From: G963664115 sp965216035
GTDB lineage: Bacteria > Acidobacteriota > Terriglobia > 20CM-2-55-15
Assembly (NCBI GenBank): GCA_965216035.1
Contig: CBDCFM010000019.1
Location: forward strand, 124,001-188,000
DNA length: 64,000 bases
Direction of reading: 5' to 3'
The notes below the pieces were generated by a model. The model saw only the letters and a program-made list of their open reading frames with translations. It was not told the DNA's origin and searched no databases. This document shows positions 26,588-35,703 of the stretch, piece by piece; position 1 is the stretch's first letter; every line of letters begins with the position of its first letter. Both the position numbers and the translations under genes were made by a program.

Positions 26588-27954
26588 GAGGTCATTACAA
26601 AAGGTGTGTAAAAGTCATCAGGCGGCGGCCTTCGATTTGGACACGACTCTGATGCCGTCAGCGAATTGCTGACCATCATAGACCTCTTGTAAGAGATCGG
26701 AACCCTTTAAGTGCCGCCAAGCCTTCTCAGCGACACGCAGTAACCTCCAGATCATCGCAGTTGCATTCTCGACGCGCTTGAAGCGACGAGCGGCGTTGGT
26801 TCTCAACCGCACCATGTCGAAGGGTGACTCAACGATGTTGGTCGTTCTCAGATGCACCCAGTGTTGCTTCGGGAACGCATAGAAGGTGATCATCCGATCC
26901 CAGTCCCGCAACAGCGTCTCACCCGCCTTCGGATAGTTCTTTTGATATCGGCGAATGAACTGATCCCGCTTACGTTCGCATGCGGCTCGGGAGTCGGCGA
27001 AGGCCATCCCGTGGAGAAGCTGCCTGGCCGCCGGCTGGTCGGTCTTTGGCAGGTGATCCACCACGTTCATCGACTTGTGGTTCCAGCAGCGTTGTTCCTG
27101 GCCCTCGGGGTGTTGCTCGGCCAGGGCGGACCAAATTCCCAGGTGACCATCGGCAACGGTCAGTCGTCCCAGCTTCAGACCCCGATCCCTGAGGTTCCGC
27201 AGAATACGACTCCAGGATTCCTTGCTCTCCCTCTGACCGCTCTCACAGGCCAACAGCACTTTACGCCCGTCTGACAGGCCTGCGATGATCACCAGTAGTG
27301 CCGCCCGTTCTTTCGCGATCCCCGCTTTTACGTACAAGCCGTCCGCCCAGTGATACACCACCTCAAGCTCGGACAGATCCTGCTGGCTCCACTCGTCGTA
27401 TTCCAGTTGCCATGTCGATTTCAGCCGTTGAATCGACGCCCGCGACAACGGAGCGCCCGCACCCAGCAGTCCGCGCATTGCCTGCTCGAAGTCTCCTGTG
27501 GCCAGGCCGTGAAGATAGAGTTCGGGAAGCAGTTGCCCCAGCTGCTTCGATTTCCGGTGAAAGTACGGCAGAATCTCACTCTCGAAGCGCTCGGTCGTGT
27601 TCCGGACCCGGGGCCGACGAACCTCCATCGTTCCGTTCAACATCGCAAACCGTCGCGGTTTCCCGTGACCGTTCCGGTAGCCCCGTCGATCCGAACTCCG
27701 CTCCGATTTCCTTCGACCCAAGAACTGCGTCACTTCGTCTTCCAGAAGTTCCTGGAGCCAATCCTGCACTCGTGATCGCGCCCAATCTTCCAGAACCTCA
27801 TACTGCTTCGTTGACGCCGCTACTTCCGGTGTGTTCTTCTTCTCCATGGGTGGTGTACCTTTCTCCCGGTTGACCCCGGGATTTGCTTACGGTTAATAGT
27901 TCACCGAAAGCGTACACCGCCTTTTTCTTTTTACACACTTATTGGAACGACCTC
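26588..27954 (-). mobile_element. IS256-B, copy 2
   Basis: The copy is 1367 bp with ends GAGGTCATTAC and GAGGTCGTTCC (read inward) and an 8-bp duplication GTTGAAAC (26580-26587 and 27955-27962). It is inserted in the carboxylesterase gene in the opposite direction. It is diverged from copy 1 at many positions. Confidence 0.95.
26618..27847 (-). CDS. IS256-B transposase, copy 2
   Basis: The product is 409 aa, MEKKNTPEVAASTK at the start. It has the same DDE motifs as copy 1 (YHWADGLY, VADGHLGIW, RTTNIVESPF) but differs at scattered residues along its length. The frame is intact. Given the divergence, the two copies probably arrived separately. Confidence 0.92.
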   Translation of the reverse strand: MEKKNTPEVAASTKQYEVLEDWARSRVQDWLQELLEDEVTQFLGRRKSERSSDRRGYRNGHGKPRRFAMLNGTMEVRRPRVRNTTERFESEILPYFHRKSKQLGQLLPELYLHGLATGDFEQAMRGLLGAGAPLSRASIQRLKSTWQLEYDEWSQQDLSELEVVYHWADGLYVKAGIAKERAALLVIIAGLSDGRKVLLACESGQRESKESWSRILRNLRDRGLKLGRLTVADGHLGIWSALAEQHPEGQEQRCWNHKSMNVVDHLPKTDQPAARQLLHGMAFADSRAACERKRDQFIRRYQKNYPKAGETLLRDWDRMITFYAFPKQHWVHLRTTNIVESPFDMVRLRTNAARRFKRVENATAMIWRLLRVAEKAWRHLKGSDLLQEVYDGQQFADGIRVVSKSKAAA

Positions 27955-28347
27955 GTTGAAACAGGTGGTGGGCCTGTACATCGTTATCTGTTTACGCACG
28001 CTTACGACAACGATCCTGCACGCGGCGTCAACCACTCCCAGGAGTATCCGTTCTTCTTCACTTTCAGAACCTACTCCGAAGGAGAGGCCGACCGAGGGGT
28101 TCGGCAGCAACTTGTGAACCTATGGACCGAGATGGCAACGACCGGAAGCCCATCGGCGGCTGGAACGATCTGGGCTCCATTTAGCGTTGAAGAACCAACC
28201 TATATCCAGATTGGCCCCGCAACGTTCCCCGATGGCCTTGCAGATGCTCATTGCGATTTCTGGGATTCGGTTAAGCTCCCTAGCCCACATCTCTAGACCG
28301 TGACCTACGCAACAACCTTGAAACGGAGGCTAGCAAGGTTTCCTTGA

Positions 28348-29733
28348 GAGTTATTGTCAAAAGTGGTGTTTAGGAGATTGATTCAAGCGGCGGTCTGATC
28401 GAGCTTTGTCACTTCGATTCCATCGTTGAATTTCACTCCAGTAGTCACCTTGACCAGATCATCGAATCCTCGTAATCGTCGCCAGTTCTTCTCAGCGCAC
28501 TGACCCAGCTTGAACATCATGTGCAGCATTCCATGCCGTGTCAGGCAGCCTCTGGATCGCTTGGTTCGGTGTCGAATGGTGGCAAAGGTCGATTCAATGG
28601 GATTGGTCGTTCGGATGCTCTGCCAGTGCTTGGCCGGAAAGCCGTAAAAGGCCAGCAGTTCTTCTCTGTCTTTCTGCAGGCAGACAGTGGCTTTCGGATA
28701 CTTCGGCTCATAGGTTTCAATGAACAGATCGAATGCCTTCTCGGCGTCTGCCAGTGTCTCGGCCTTCCAGATCGCGTGCAGTGCCTGTTTCGCTTTCGCC
28801 TGGACCGACTTGGGTAAGCAGTTGAGCACATTCATGGTCTTGTGCATCCAGCAGCGTTGTTGGCGTGTCTGGGGATAGATTTCCTCCAGTGCGGCCCAGA
28901 ACCCCATCGCCCCGTCACCGATGGCCAACTTCAGAATATTCATCCCTCGGGACTTCAGCTTCAACAAGACCTCACGCCAACTCTGTGTCGATTCCCGTAC
29001 ACCGTCTTCGATCGCCAGAAAACGCTTCTCTCCGCGTTCATTCACGCCGATTACGACCAACGCACACAACTTGGTTTGTTCGGCTCGAAGTCCGCTGTAG
29101 ATACCGTCGGCCCAGACATAGACCCAGCGGTCGGCGTCCAAACGCTGGTCGCACCCGATGCGGTACTCTTCAGCCCAGACCCGTTTCAAGCGCGATACCG
29201 TGCTCGCTGACAGGCCCTGCGCCTTCGGACCGACAAGAACTTTCAGGGCGTCACCCATCTCGCCGCTGGAGACGCCTTTCAAATACAACCACGGCACGGC
29301 GGCTTCCATCGACTGCGTCTTCCGAATGTAGGGGGGTACCAGGGCCGAGCGGAACGTCACAGCTTCGCCCATCTTGGCGCGCACCTTCGGGATTTGCACC
29401 GTTACCGGACCCAGGCCAGTCTGCAGCTCGCGTTCAGGCAGATAACCGTTGCGCACCACTCCAGCCTTCCCCGTCTCGGTTCGCCGATCGCCGTGCTGGG
29501 ATAGCAGTTCGGACAGTTCGGCTTCCACAGCGCGTTGGATCAGCTGTTGCGCCCCCGTTCGTAGCAGGTCGGTCACTGGGTCTGCAATCGCTTCTCGATC
29601 TTCCAGTTCAATAACGATACTCTTACTCATAGTGGCGTATCTCCTTTGGTTGCTTTGAAGTCTTGTAAACAACAAATCAACCAGATACGCCGCTTTTCTT
29701 CAATCCCTCAAACACCAGATTCGGTTATAACTC
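28348..29733 (-). mobile_element. IS256-A, copy 2
   Basis: The copy is 1386 bp with a 9-bp duplication TTTCCTTGA (28339-28347 and 29734-29742). It is inserted in intergenic DNA 51 bp after the carboxylesterase stop, facing toward that gene. It is the same length as copy 1 and differs by only a handful of substitutions. Confidence 0.95.
28383..29630 (-). CDS. IS256-A transposase, copy 2
   Basis: The product is 415 aa from ATG 29630 (AAAGGAG upstream), intact and nearly identical to the protein at 7498, with a few conservative changes. DDE motifs: YVWADGIY, AIGDGAMGFW, RTTNPIESTF. Confidence 0.93.
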   Translation of the reverse strand: MSKSIVIELEDREAIADPVTDLLRTGAQQLIQRAVEAELSELLSQHGDRRTETGKAGVVRNGYLPERELQTGLGPVTVQIPKVRAKMGEAVTFRSALVPPYIRKTQSMEAAVPWLYLKGVSSGEMGDALKVLVGPKAQGLSASTVSRLKRVWAEEYRIGCDQRLDADRWVYVWADGIYSGLRAEQTKLCALVVIGVNERGEKRFLAIEDGVRESTQSWREVLLKLKSRGMNILKLAIGDGAMGFWAALEEIYPQTRQQRCWMHKTMNVLNCLPKSVQAKAKQALHAIWKAETLADAEKAFDLFIETYEPKYPKATVCLQKDREELLAFYGFPAKHWQSIRTTNPIESTFATIRHRTKRSRGCLTRHGMLHMMFKLGQCAEKNWRRLRGFDDLVKVTTGVKFNDGIEVTKLDQTAA

Positions 29734-29748
29734 TTTCCTTGATTCGTG

Positions 29749-29791
29749 AGGTCAAGTCGCGATAAACTCGGTTGTGTCCCAGTGAGATCTC
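29749..29791. repeat. Dispersed intergenic repeat, member d
   Basis: TCAAGTCGCGATAAACTCGG is followed by a GTCCCAGTGAGATCTCG block. It is the closest relative of member b. Confidence 0.6.
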
Positions 29792-29861
29792 GTTGCCGCG
29801 CTATCCACGCCTTTTGCTAGACTGCCCCAGCTATCTAAGTCCTCACCTAAAAATCCACTGA

Positions 29862-29950
29862 ACACGGAATCAGGCATCCATCTCGGCTAATACACGATTC
29901 TGTCCGCTCTTAGTAGGGGTGGGATGGGAGAAGTGTGGCGTGCGTTGGCA
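29862..29950 (+). pseudogene. Ser/Thr kinase N-terminal remnant
   Basis: The glycine-loop motif GGMGEVWRA is readable in frame with a degenerate start region that contains one stop. Similarity to 21004-21090 ends abruptly after WRA. Confidence 0.6.
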
Positions 29951-30013
29951 GATTGTGCCTCCGTCACGCCGTGCTCCCTGGATGCTGTCGTCAGCGCGTA
30001 GGGACGTTTGTCC

Positions 30014-31054
30014 TCACCGTTGTCTCATCACCTCGACACGCAACGGCGACCACGCCATGCCATCCGGTCTCTCGTGAGAATTCGCCAGAATCTCTGGCTC
30101 TGATTCGCCCAGAGATTCCAGGTCGAACATGCGGATAGTGCCGTGCCCTGGATCGCTTACGAAGGCTACACCATCGTGGATTAATACTCCAAAGTTTCCG
30201 TCCTGCGGAGTGCCGTCGCGCAATGGCACCTCGCTCTGCATGACGCGTGACGCCACATCAAAGAGGCGAAGGTATTGGGGGACGTACCCTCCGCCGCCGC
30301 CGTTGGGCACGATCACGCGTCCGCCGGGCCCGATCTCGACGCGGCCTGCAAAGGGTCGCGAATCGACAGTTGCCACTACCTGCAGTGACCCAGTGTCGAT
30401 GACGGAGATAGTCTCCTCCTGTCGGTTGGCGACCCACACCTCGCTGCCGTCCGGAGAGACGGCGATGCCCTCAGCCCCCGGCCCTGTGCGAATGACCACG
30501 GGGGGGCGATCCTCCTCTAGAAAGATGACCGACAGCGTTCCCTCGGCACCGCGGCTGGTTACATACGCTCGGGATCCGTCGGGGCTCAACCGTAACATAT
30601 GACCCTCCCGGCCACCGGTAGGGTATGTCCGCACGACCTCCATCCGATTCAGGTCTATCACGGCGATTTCGTCGGAATCCTGCATCGTCGCTAGCCCGCG
30701 CTGCCCGTCCGGGTGGAAGAGGGCCGTGTGGGGCCGCGAGTCCGGTCCGAGATCGATACGGCCCATGATGCGGGCGTTCAGTATATCGATCAGAATCACG
30801 TGCCGGCCCGGGCTGTCGTTGGGCCCATACTCGCCGGTCATGGCCAGACGCCCGTCTGGGGAGACCGCTACCTCGTGGGGGATGATCGGGCCTACCGGTA
30901 GACGGGCAACCTCAAGACGGGTCTCGAGATCGATGAGGGAGACGCTTCCGCCGGCGCGGTTGGCCACGACAAGTGTGCCGTCCTGGGCGAGAGCAGCGAC
31001 GCACGGTGAGAGCAGAATCACGGGACCTAGGATCAGACAAACTATCGATCGCAT
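30014..31054 (-). CDS. Exported YVTN/YncE-like beta-propeller protein
   Basis: The product is 346 aa from ATG 31054, chosen because a signal peptide (IVCLILGPVILLSPCVAALAQ) starts there. About seven YVTN-type blades follow: GTLVVANRAGGSVSLIDLET, EVAVSPDGRLAMTGEY, AVIDLNRMEVVRTYPTGGRE, LRLSPDGSRAYVTSRG, GIAVSPDGSEVWVANRQEE and further. Such seven-bladed proteins are periplasmic or secreted and often accompany c-type cytochromes or surface layers; no catalytic residues are evident. It is apparently monocistronic. The final blade ends close to the stop, so the protein is complete. Confidence 0.87.
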   Translation of the reverse strand: MRSIVCLILGPVILLSPCVAALAQDGTLVVANRAGGSVSLIDLETRLEVARLPVGPIIPHEVAVSPDGRLAMTGEYGPNDSPGRHVILIDILNARIMGRIDLGPDSRPHTALFHPDGQRGLATMQDSDEIAVIDLNRMEVVRTYPTGGREGHMLRLSPDGSRAYVTSRGAEGTLSVIFLEEDRPPVVIRTGPGAEGIAVSPDGSEVWVANRQEETISVIDTGSLQVVATVDSRPFAGRVEIGPGGRVIVPNGGGGGYVPQYLRLFDVASRVMQSEVPLRDGTPQDGNFGVLIHDGVAFVSDPGHGTIRMFDLESLGESEPEILANSHERPDGMAWSPLRVEVMRQR

Positions 31055-31517
31055 CAAGACGTTCCACACTGTCTGATAAACCGAGGCAGCGGTGAGGCAC
31101 CCTGTCCGACAAAGTAGCGGACCGGATCTTCCCCTATCTGGAAAAGGGACTCGACCAAGACTGCCCCAAAGAATGACATGATTCCGAGAATACGTTAGGA
31201 ATCGGGTTGGCTTTCTTGTCATCGGGCGTGGCTTTCGTGACTGGCTCGCGCTGTATATTACTCTCTCACACCTCCTTGTGTCCAAGTGTGTGATTCGAAG
31301 GTCTGGGCATTCCCATCTTCAACATCTCGGAGACTGATACCGAATCTGGGATAGAGCCAGACGGTGTGGCTGATGATTTTGCGTGGATATCGGTGCCCAT
31401 AATAGAGGGATCGGCTGGATTTTATCCCGTAAGTCTGGCAGGTACCGTTCCAAGTTGACAATACCAATTCAGAATGGTTTTGCCTTCTTCGTTGCCTGCG
31501 TGCTCGGGGACTCCTGG
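31055..31517. other. Intergenic stretch, nothing recognised
   Basis: It contains the promoter region of the YVTN protein (transcribed leftward) and the region downstream of the permease pair. No gene-like frame was found. Confidence 0.45.
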
Positions 31518-32765
31518 TTATTCGTAGCGTAGAGCTTCGATGGGGTCCGAGCGGGCGGCCTTGTAGGCAGGATACAGGCCGAAAATGAGTCCGGCGGCGA
31601 CTGAAGTGGAAAATCCCAGGATGACCCAGAAGGGTGACATTGTGGCAGGAAGGAAAGGTGCGGCGTTGCGGACGAGCGCAGTGAGGCCCGCTCCGGCCAG
31701 GATTCCGAGAACGCCTCCGAGTGCCGTCAACGCAATCGCCTCAAGTAAGAACTGGGACATGATGTTGCCCCGAGTGGCGCCTACTGCTTTACGGATGCCG
31801 ATTTCCCGTGTGCGCTCCGTAACCGAGACAAGCATGACGTTCATCACCCCGATTCCCCCCACCAGGAGCGCCACAGACGAAATTGCGAGCATCACTACAA
31901 AGATGCCCCGGGAGATTCGAATCCAGAGATCCGTAAACAGATCCTGTGTAAAGACGGCGAAGTCGCTAGCCTCATCGTAGCGGACGCCCCGCTGCCGTCG
32001 CAGTAAACCCTCTACCTCGTCCATCGCTCGCGGCATCGCTTCCTGGTTGATCGGATTCAAGGCGATCCAATAGTCGTCGACTTCAGGGTGAAGTTTCTGA
32101 AAGCTGCTGATCGGTAGCTCCACAAGGTTGTCTTCGGGATTGGCGCCCGGGTTGAGACCGTTGGTCCTCTTTTCAATGACGCCGATGACGGTGAAGGTCC
32201 TGCCCTCCAGCTCTACCTGTCTGCCCACCGCGCTTTCCGGATTGGCGAACAGCGTTTCGGCGGTGTCGTAACCCATGACGAGAACGTTTGCACGATGACG
32301 GTGATCATTCTCGCTTATCCAGCGCCCGGCGCGCAGGTCGAGATTGAACACGTCTTCATGGTCCGGAGCGACGCCCTCGATGATCGCATTGGCAGCCCTC
32401 CGGCTGCCGTATCTCAGCGTGTAAGATGATGGCCCGAAATTGGGCCGGGATGTTCTGAGGATTGGTGCGACGCTACGAACTGAGGGCAACTGGGCGATCG
32501 CCTGGGCGTGTGCTAGCGTGAGATTCTCACGCATTCTCTCCTCGGGGGAGGGGCGGCCTCCGATAACGGGGTCGAACCGCGTGACAAAAATCAAGTTGGA
32601 CCCGAGACCCTCGATCTCCAGCATCACGCTGGTGTTCAGGCCGGTAATGACTGACGACATTCCAATGACGGTCGTCACTCCGATGACGACTCCCAATATC
32701 GTCAGGACTGAACGGACGGCGTTCACTCGAATCGAGTCGACGGCCATTCCGAAGGCGTCATTCAT
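31518..32765 (-). CDS. MacB/FtsX-type ABC transporter permease (second of pair)
   Basis: The product is 415 aa from ATG 32765. An N-terminal membrane helix (NAVRSVLTILGVVIGVTTVIG) is followed by a MacB_PCD periplasmic domain of about 230 residues and three C-terminal helices. The conserved cytoplasmic segment VSVTERTREIGIRKAVGATR marks FtsX-type permeases, and the end PAYKAARSDPIEALRYE is canonical. No ATPase domain is fused, and no ABC ATPase gene lies nearby. The start at 32765 is preferred over a TTG at 32780 because in the ancestral arrangement it would overlap the stop of the upstream permease. These proteins export peptides, lipoproteins or small molecules; the cargo is unknown. Confidence 0.88.
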   Translation of the reverse strand: MNDAFGMAVDSIRVNAVRSVLTILGVVIGVTTVIGMSSVITGLNTSVMLEIEGLGSNLIFVTRFDPVIGGRPSPEERMRENLTLAHAQAIAQLPSVRSVAPILRTSRPNFGPSSYTLRYGSRRAANAIIEGVAPDHEDVFNLDLRAGRWISENDHRHRANVLVMGYDTAETLFANPESAVGRQVELEGRTFTVIGVIEKRTNGLNPGANPEDNLVELPISSFQKLHPEVDDYWIALNPINQEAMPRAMDEVEGLLRRQRGVRYDEASDFAVFTQDLFTDLWIRISRGIFVVMLAISSVALLVGGIGVMNVMLVSVTERTREIGIRKAVGATRGNIMSQFLLEAIALTALGGVLGILAGAGLTALVRNAAPFLPATMSPFWVILGFSTSVAAGLIFGLYPAYKAARSDPIEALRYE

Positions 32766-32851
32766 GTCGTAGCGCCGCAATCGGATCGACTCGAATCGAG
32801 TCGGGCCATTCCGAAGGCGTCATTCATGTCGTAGCGCCGCAATCGGATCGA
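32725..32851. repeat. 62-bp tandem duplication at the permease gene junction
   Basis: The block around GGCCATTCCGAAGGCGTCAT and GTCGTAGCGCCGCAATCGG occurs twice, at about 32725-32788 and 32789-32851, with one two-base difference. It contains the last codons of the upstream permease and the first of the downstream one. Duplication has separated two genes that originally overlapped at ATGAATGA. Confidence 0.8.
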
Positions 32852-34040
32852 GCCGGGCGGCCTTCATGGCCGGCCAGATTCCGAAGAATAGTCCCACGCC
32901 GGTCGAGACGACAATGCCCAGGACGATGGCCCACCATTCGATCGAGGACGGGAGCCCCGTCAGGGCCGAAGCACCGGTCGCTATGGCAATGGCCAGGACG
33001 ACCCCCACGATTCCGCCGACCATTGAAAGCGTTGCCGATTCAATCAGAAATTGGCGCAGGATATCCACCCGCCGTGCTCCCGTTGCTTTTCGTATCCCGA
33101 TCTCCCGGGTTCGTTCGGTGACCGAGACAAGCATGATGTTCATGACAACGATGCCACCGACGAGAAGCGATATCGACGCAATGGCGACCGTGACAGCGAA
33201 GAAGGTCCGGCTGATGTTGGCCCACAGTTCCAAAAAAGTCTCATTCGTTGAGATTGCGAAATCATCGTCATCGCCATAAGCGACGTGACGCCTGACCCTC
33301 AGGATCGTGCGAGCCTGATCCGTTGCGGGTCGGATGCTCTCTTCACTGTCTGCTTTCGCGTAGATTTGGACCGATCGTCGAGCTCCCCACATTCGCTGAA
33401 ACGAAGTGATCGGAATGACGACCCAGTTGTCACGCGACCGTCCCATCAGAGACCCTTGCCGTTCCCCCACTCCAACAATCTCAAACTGCCGGTTGTTGAT
33501 CCGCAAGGTTTTGCCGACCGGATCCACAAACGGAAACAGGTTGTCGACCACGTCAGCGCCTACCACCGAGACACGACCGCTGTGGCGCACATCGTAGTCG
33601 GTAACGTAGCGGCCGGCTTCGAGGTTCTCCACGAGAATTTCCGGAACTTCAGGGGTGATCCCCTTCACCTGTGTAGTGCTTAAGAATTCCCGTCCGTATT
33701 TGACCTGGGCCGTTGAAGTCAGTCGTGCGCCGACGGCCTGGCAAGCGGTGCAGCCCTCCCGCACCGCGTTCGCATCATCTAGTAAAAGGTTCTTGCGCTG
33801 GCGAATTGTATTCCAGTCGTCCGGATCGATGACGATGTCCGGTGTGCGGTTGATGATGAAAACGTCCCCACCCAGATCGAACACTTCATCGGTCACAAAT
33901 GTGTTCAAACCAGAGATAAAGGAAATTACGACGATGACCGTCATCACGCCGATAACGATGCCCAGCAGCGTCAGCGCCGAACGGAGACGATTCACACGGA
34001 GGGATTCCAGCGCGATACTTATCGCTTCGCCCAGATCCAT
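32820..34040 (-). CDS. MacB/FtsX-type ABC transporter permease (first of pair)
   Basis: The product is 406 aa with the same layout as its neighbour: N-terminal helix (SALTLLGIVIGVMTVIVVI), MacB_PCD domain, and a C-terminal three-helix FtsX domain with VSVTERTREIGIRKATGARR and the end PAMKAARLDPIAALRHE. Start is the ATG at 34040. It is transcribed with the downstream permease; together they likely form a heterodimer with an ATPase encoded elsewhere. A short Cys pair (GCTACQA) in the periplasmic domain could form a disulfide. Confidence 0.88.
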   Translation of the reverse strand: MDLGEAISIALESLRVNRLRSALTLLGIVIGVMTVIVVISFISGLNTFVTDEVFDLGGDVFIINRTPDIVIDPDDWNTIRQRKNLLLDDANAVREGCTACQAVGARLTSTAQVKYGREFLSTTQVKGITPEVPEILVENLEAGRYVTDYDVRHSGRVSVVGADVVDNLFPFVDPVGKTLRINNRQFEIVGVGERQGSLMGRSRDNWVVIPITSFQRMWGARRSVQIYAKADSEESIRPATDQARTILRVRRHVAYGDDDDFAISTNETFLELWANISRTFFAVTVAIASISLLVGGIVVMNIMLVSVTERTREIGIRKATGARRVDILRQFLIESATLSMVGGIVGVVLAIAIATGASALTGLPSSIEWWAIVLGIVVSTGVGLFFGIWPAMKAARLDPIAALRHE

Positions 34041-34569
34041 ACCGCTCTACGCTAGCAGAAAACCGGTGAGAAATGTGGATTGGAAGGTCCGTTGGCAAAG
34101 TGGAGGGGCCTACCGATTGGAGCCGCGGTATTTTTCCTGAAGTTGCCGAATTTTCTCTTCCATCGACAGTTCGGGTGGCGGCGGTGCCATTGACCATTCC
34201 TCCGCGTGACGACACAAGAATTGTGAGTAGCGCACAAGAAGCATTTGAGACCGTTCGACACACCGGCGAGGGCTATCCGGGCAGATCGTGATGACATTGT
34301 GGGCGGCCGATATCCGGACGGGTCTTGGCGATCACCAGGGAGTAATGTCACGTCTGACCAATGGCTGTTCAAAAAAGAGACCGACGACAACTGCAACTGC
34401 GCGAACTCAATCTCAAGGCCTGTCAAGTCCCGTTGCGTCCTGTTGAGATTTCCCCGAGGGGCACTTTTTCATTCCGACGTTGTGCCCCCTCGAAATGTAG
34501 ACTGACGATGCCGGCATAATGCATGCTCGTGCTACAGTCTTCCGTGGCAGCAAACCGCTTGGAGAGATT
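34041..34569. other. Divergent promoter region with a dispersed repeat
   Basis: It lies between the permease pair and the SMP-30-like lipoprotein, transcribed apart, so it should hold both promoters. Member e of the dispersed repeat is at 34421-34452. No gene was seen. Confidence 0.45.
34421..34452. repeat. Dispersed intergenic repeat, member e
   Basis: TGTCAAGTCCCGTTGCGTCC is followed by TGTTGAGATTTCCCC. It is a shortened member lacking the AAATCCGG block. Confidence 0.45.
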
Positions 34570-35622
34570 ATGAAATTCAAAACAGCGTATTTGATCGGCT
34601 TCTGTTTTCTCGGATCGATTCTCGCTATTGGCTGCGCACCCGCCGAGGAAGTCACGGACGCAGGCACCGGCGGAGGGCGGCAGTTTCCGCAGCCGGCTCC
34701 TGAAAGTGAAGTGACAGTGACCGCCATCCCGGGCGTCGTTGCGGCCGGGTCAGAATGGGAGCTCGTGTGGCAGGGACCCGACAACGCCGACGGCCTCGTC
34801 GCTACAGAAGACGGCGGGATCGTATTTGCACAGGAACAGCCCAGCACTGTCGGCCGACTCGACCCAAATGACAACTTCTCAATCTTCGTAAGGGATACGA
34901 ACGGCACCGGAGGCGTGACCTTCGACATTCAGGGGCGTCTAATCGGGGCGGAACGGACCTGCTCGGATCCGGGTGGGAGACCCGAAGAGTGTCATGAACC
35001 GGCGAGATTGGTCGTCCTTCATCCCACGAGTGAAGTCCTGGCGAGCCACTACGACGGCCAGACGTTCTGGCGTATGAGAGGCGACGTTGCCGCGGATTCC
35101 AGAGGCGGCGTATACTTCGCGGACCGCGAGGGAACTTACTATGTCAATCCCACCGGTGAGGTGAGCCTGGTAGCGCACATGGACGAAGTGGGCACAAACG
35201 GGCTGATCCTGAGTCTCGATGAGCGGACCCTCTACCTGACGAATGGCAACGAGATCATGGCATACGATGTCGGTCCAGATGGCGCCACGACCAATAGGCG
35301 GATCTTCACTACGCTGGAAGACGGAGCGAGTGGAGACGGCCTGTGCGTCGACTCCGAGGATCGGCTATACGTCACGGCGCAGGCCGCCGGCATTCAGGTG
35401 TTCAGCTCCCAGGGTGAATACCTGGGGAAGATTCCTCTACCACGGCCCGCATCGAGTGCGACGTTTTCCGGGCCTGCGAAAAACGTACTCTACGCCAAGG
35501 GCGCGGGCATGAAACTTCCTGACGGCAGCGAGTACAGAACTCCTGAGGGAGTGAGAAACAACGCGAAGGCCATTTACAAGATCGACATGATTGCCCAGGG
35601 AATCATGGGCCGCGCCCGCTAG
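34570..35622 (+). CDS. SMP-30/gluconolactonase-like lipoprotein
   Basis: The product is 350 aa from ATG 34570, with GGAGAG five bases upstream. The lipoprotein signal has the lipobox LAIGC (Cys about residue 24), then a Pro/Gly-rich linker, then a six-bladed propeller of the SMP-30/gluconolactonase type: NADGLVATEDGGIVFAQEQ, GVTFDIQGRLIGAERTC, DVAADSRGGVYFADREG, TNGLILSLDERTLYLTNGNE and GDGLCVDSEDRLYVTAQ. Homologues hydrolyse lactones using a divalent metal bound by Glu, Asn and Asp. The expected Asn and Asp positions are visible, but the substrate is not predictable. It is anchored outside the cytoplasm. Confidence 0.87.
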   Translation: MKFKTAYLIGFCFLGSILAIGCAPAEEVTDAGTGGGRQFPQPAPESEVTVTAIPGVVAAGSEWELVWQGPDNADGLVATEDGGIVFAQEQPSTVGRLDPNDNFSIFVRDTNGTGGVTFDIQGRLIGAERTCSDPGGRPEECHEPARLVVLHPTSEVLASHYDGQTFWRMRGDVAADSRGGVYFADREGTYYVNPTGEVSLVAHMDEVGTNGLILSLDERTLYLTNGNEIMAYDVGPDGATTNRRIFTTLEDGASGDGLCVDSEDRLYVTAQAAGIQVFSSQGEYLGKIPLPRPASSATFSGPAKNVLYAKGAGMKLPDGSEYRTPEGVRNNAKAIYKIDMIAQGIMGRAR

Positions 35623-35635
35623 CTAGACTCTGAAC

Positions 35636-35690
35636 TGACAAGCCACGGACCGTGGATTCCGGTACCCACAATCGGCCGCTTGCGGGTGAT
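35636..35690 (+). other. Possible kinase 5' remnant
   Basis: CTGAACTGACAAGCCACGGA and the following GTGGATTCCGGTACCCACAA resemble the bases around the kinase start at 21004 (CTGACTTAACAAGCCACTG, ATGGAATCCGGTACAAAAC). The similarity stops after about 55 bases. Weak but in line with the other remnants. Confidence 0.4.
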
Positions 35691-35703
35691 CATCTGGGGA
35701 CCG

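Larger units (their letters stand above)
25296..28296 (+). pseudogene. Type-B carboxylesterase, exported, interrupted by IS256-B
   Basis: Coding parts are 25296-26587 and 27963-28296, joined to 542 codons (541 aa), the usual size of the family. The signal peptide region is VILTATLGALTLTVSLSLLAG. Motifs: FKGLPYAKPPTGSLRW, EDCLTLNIW, the nucleophile elbow FGTSAGG, the acid site in NTSEETTG, and, after the insertion, GVNHSQEYPFFF with the catalytic His. All three triad residues exist but are split by the element, so the protein is inactive as it stands. Family members hydrolyse a wide range of esters in the periplasm or outside the cell; the substrate is unknown. Confidence 0.92.
29734..30013. 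other. Kinase upstream region and kinase 5' remnant
   Basis: Starting at the dispersed repeat (29749-29791), the sequence follows the region upstream of the kinase at 21004 for about 90 bases. From about 29862 it then reads ESGIHLG, a stop, YTILSALSRGGMGEVWRA, which is the kinase N-terminus with a broken frame. No kinase follows. Confidence 0.6.
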
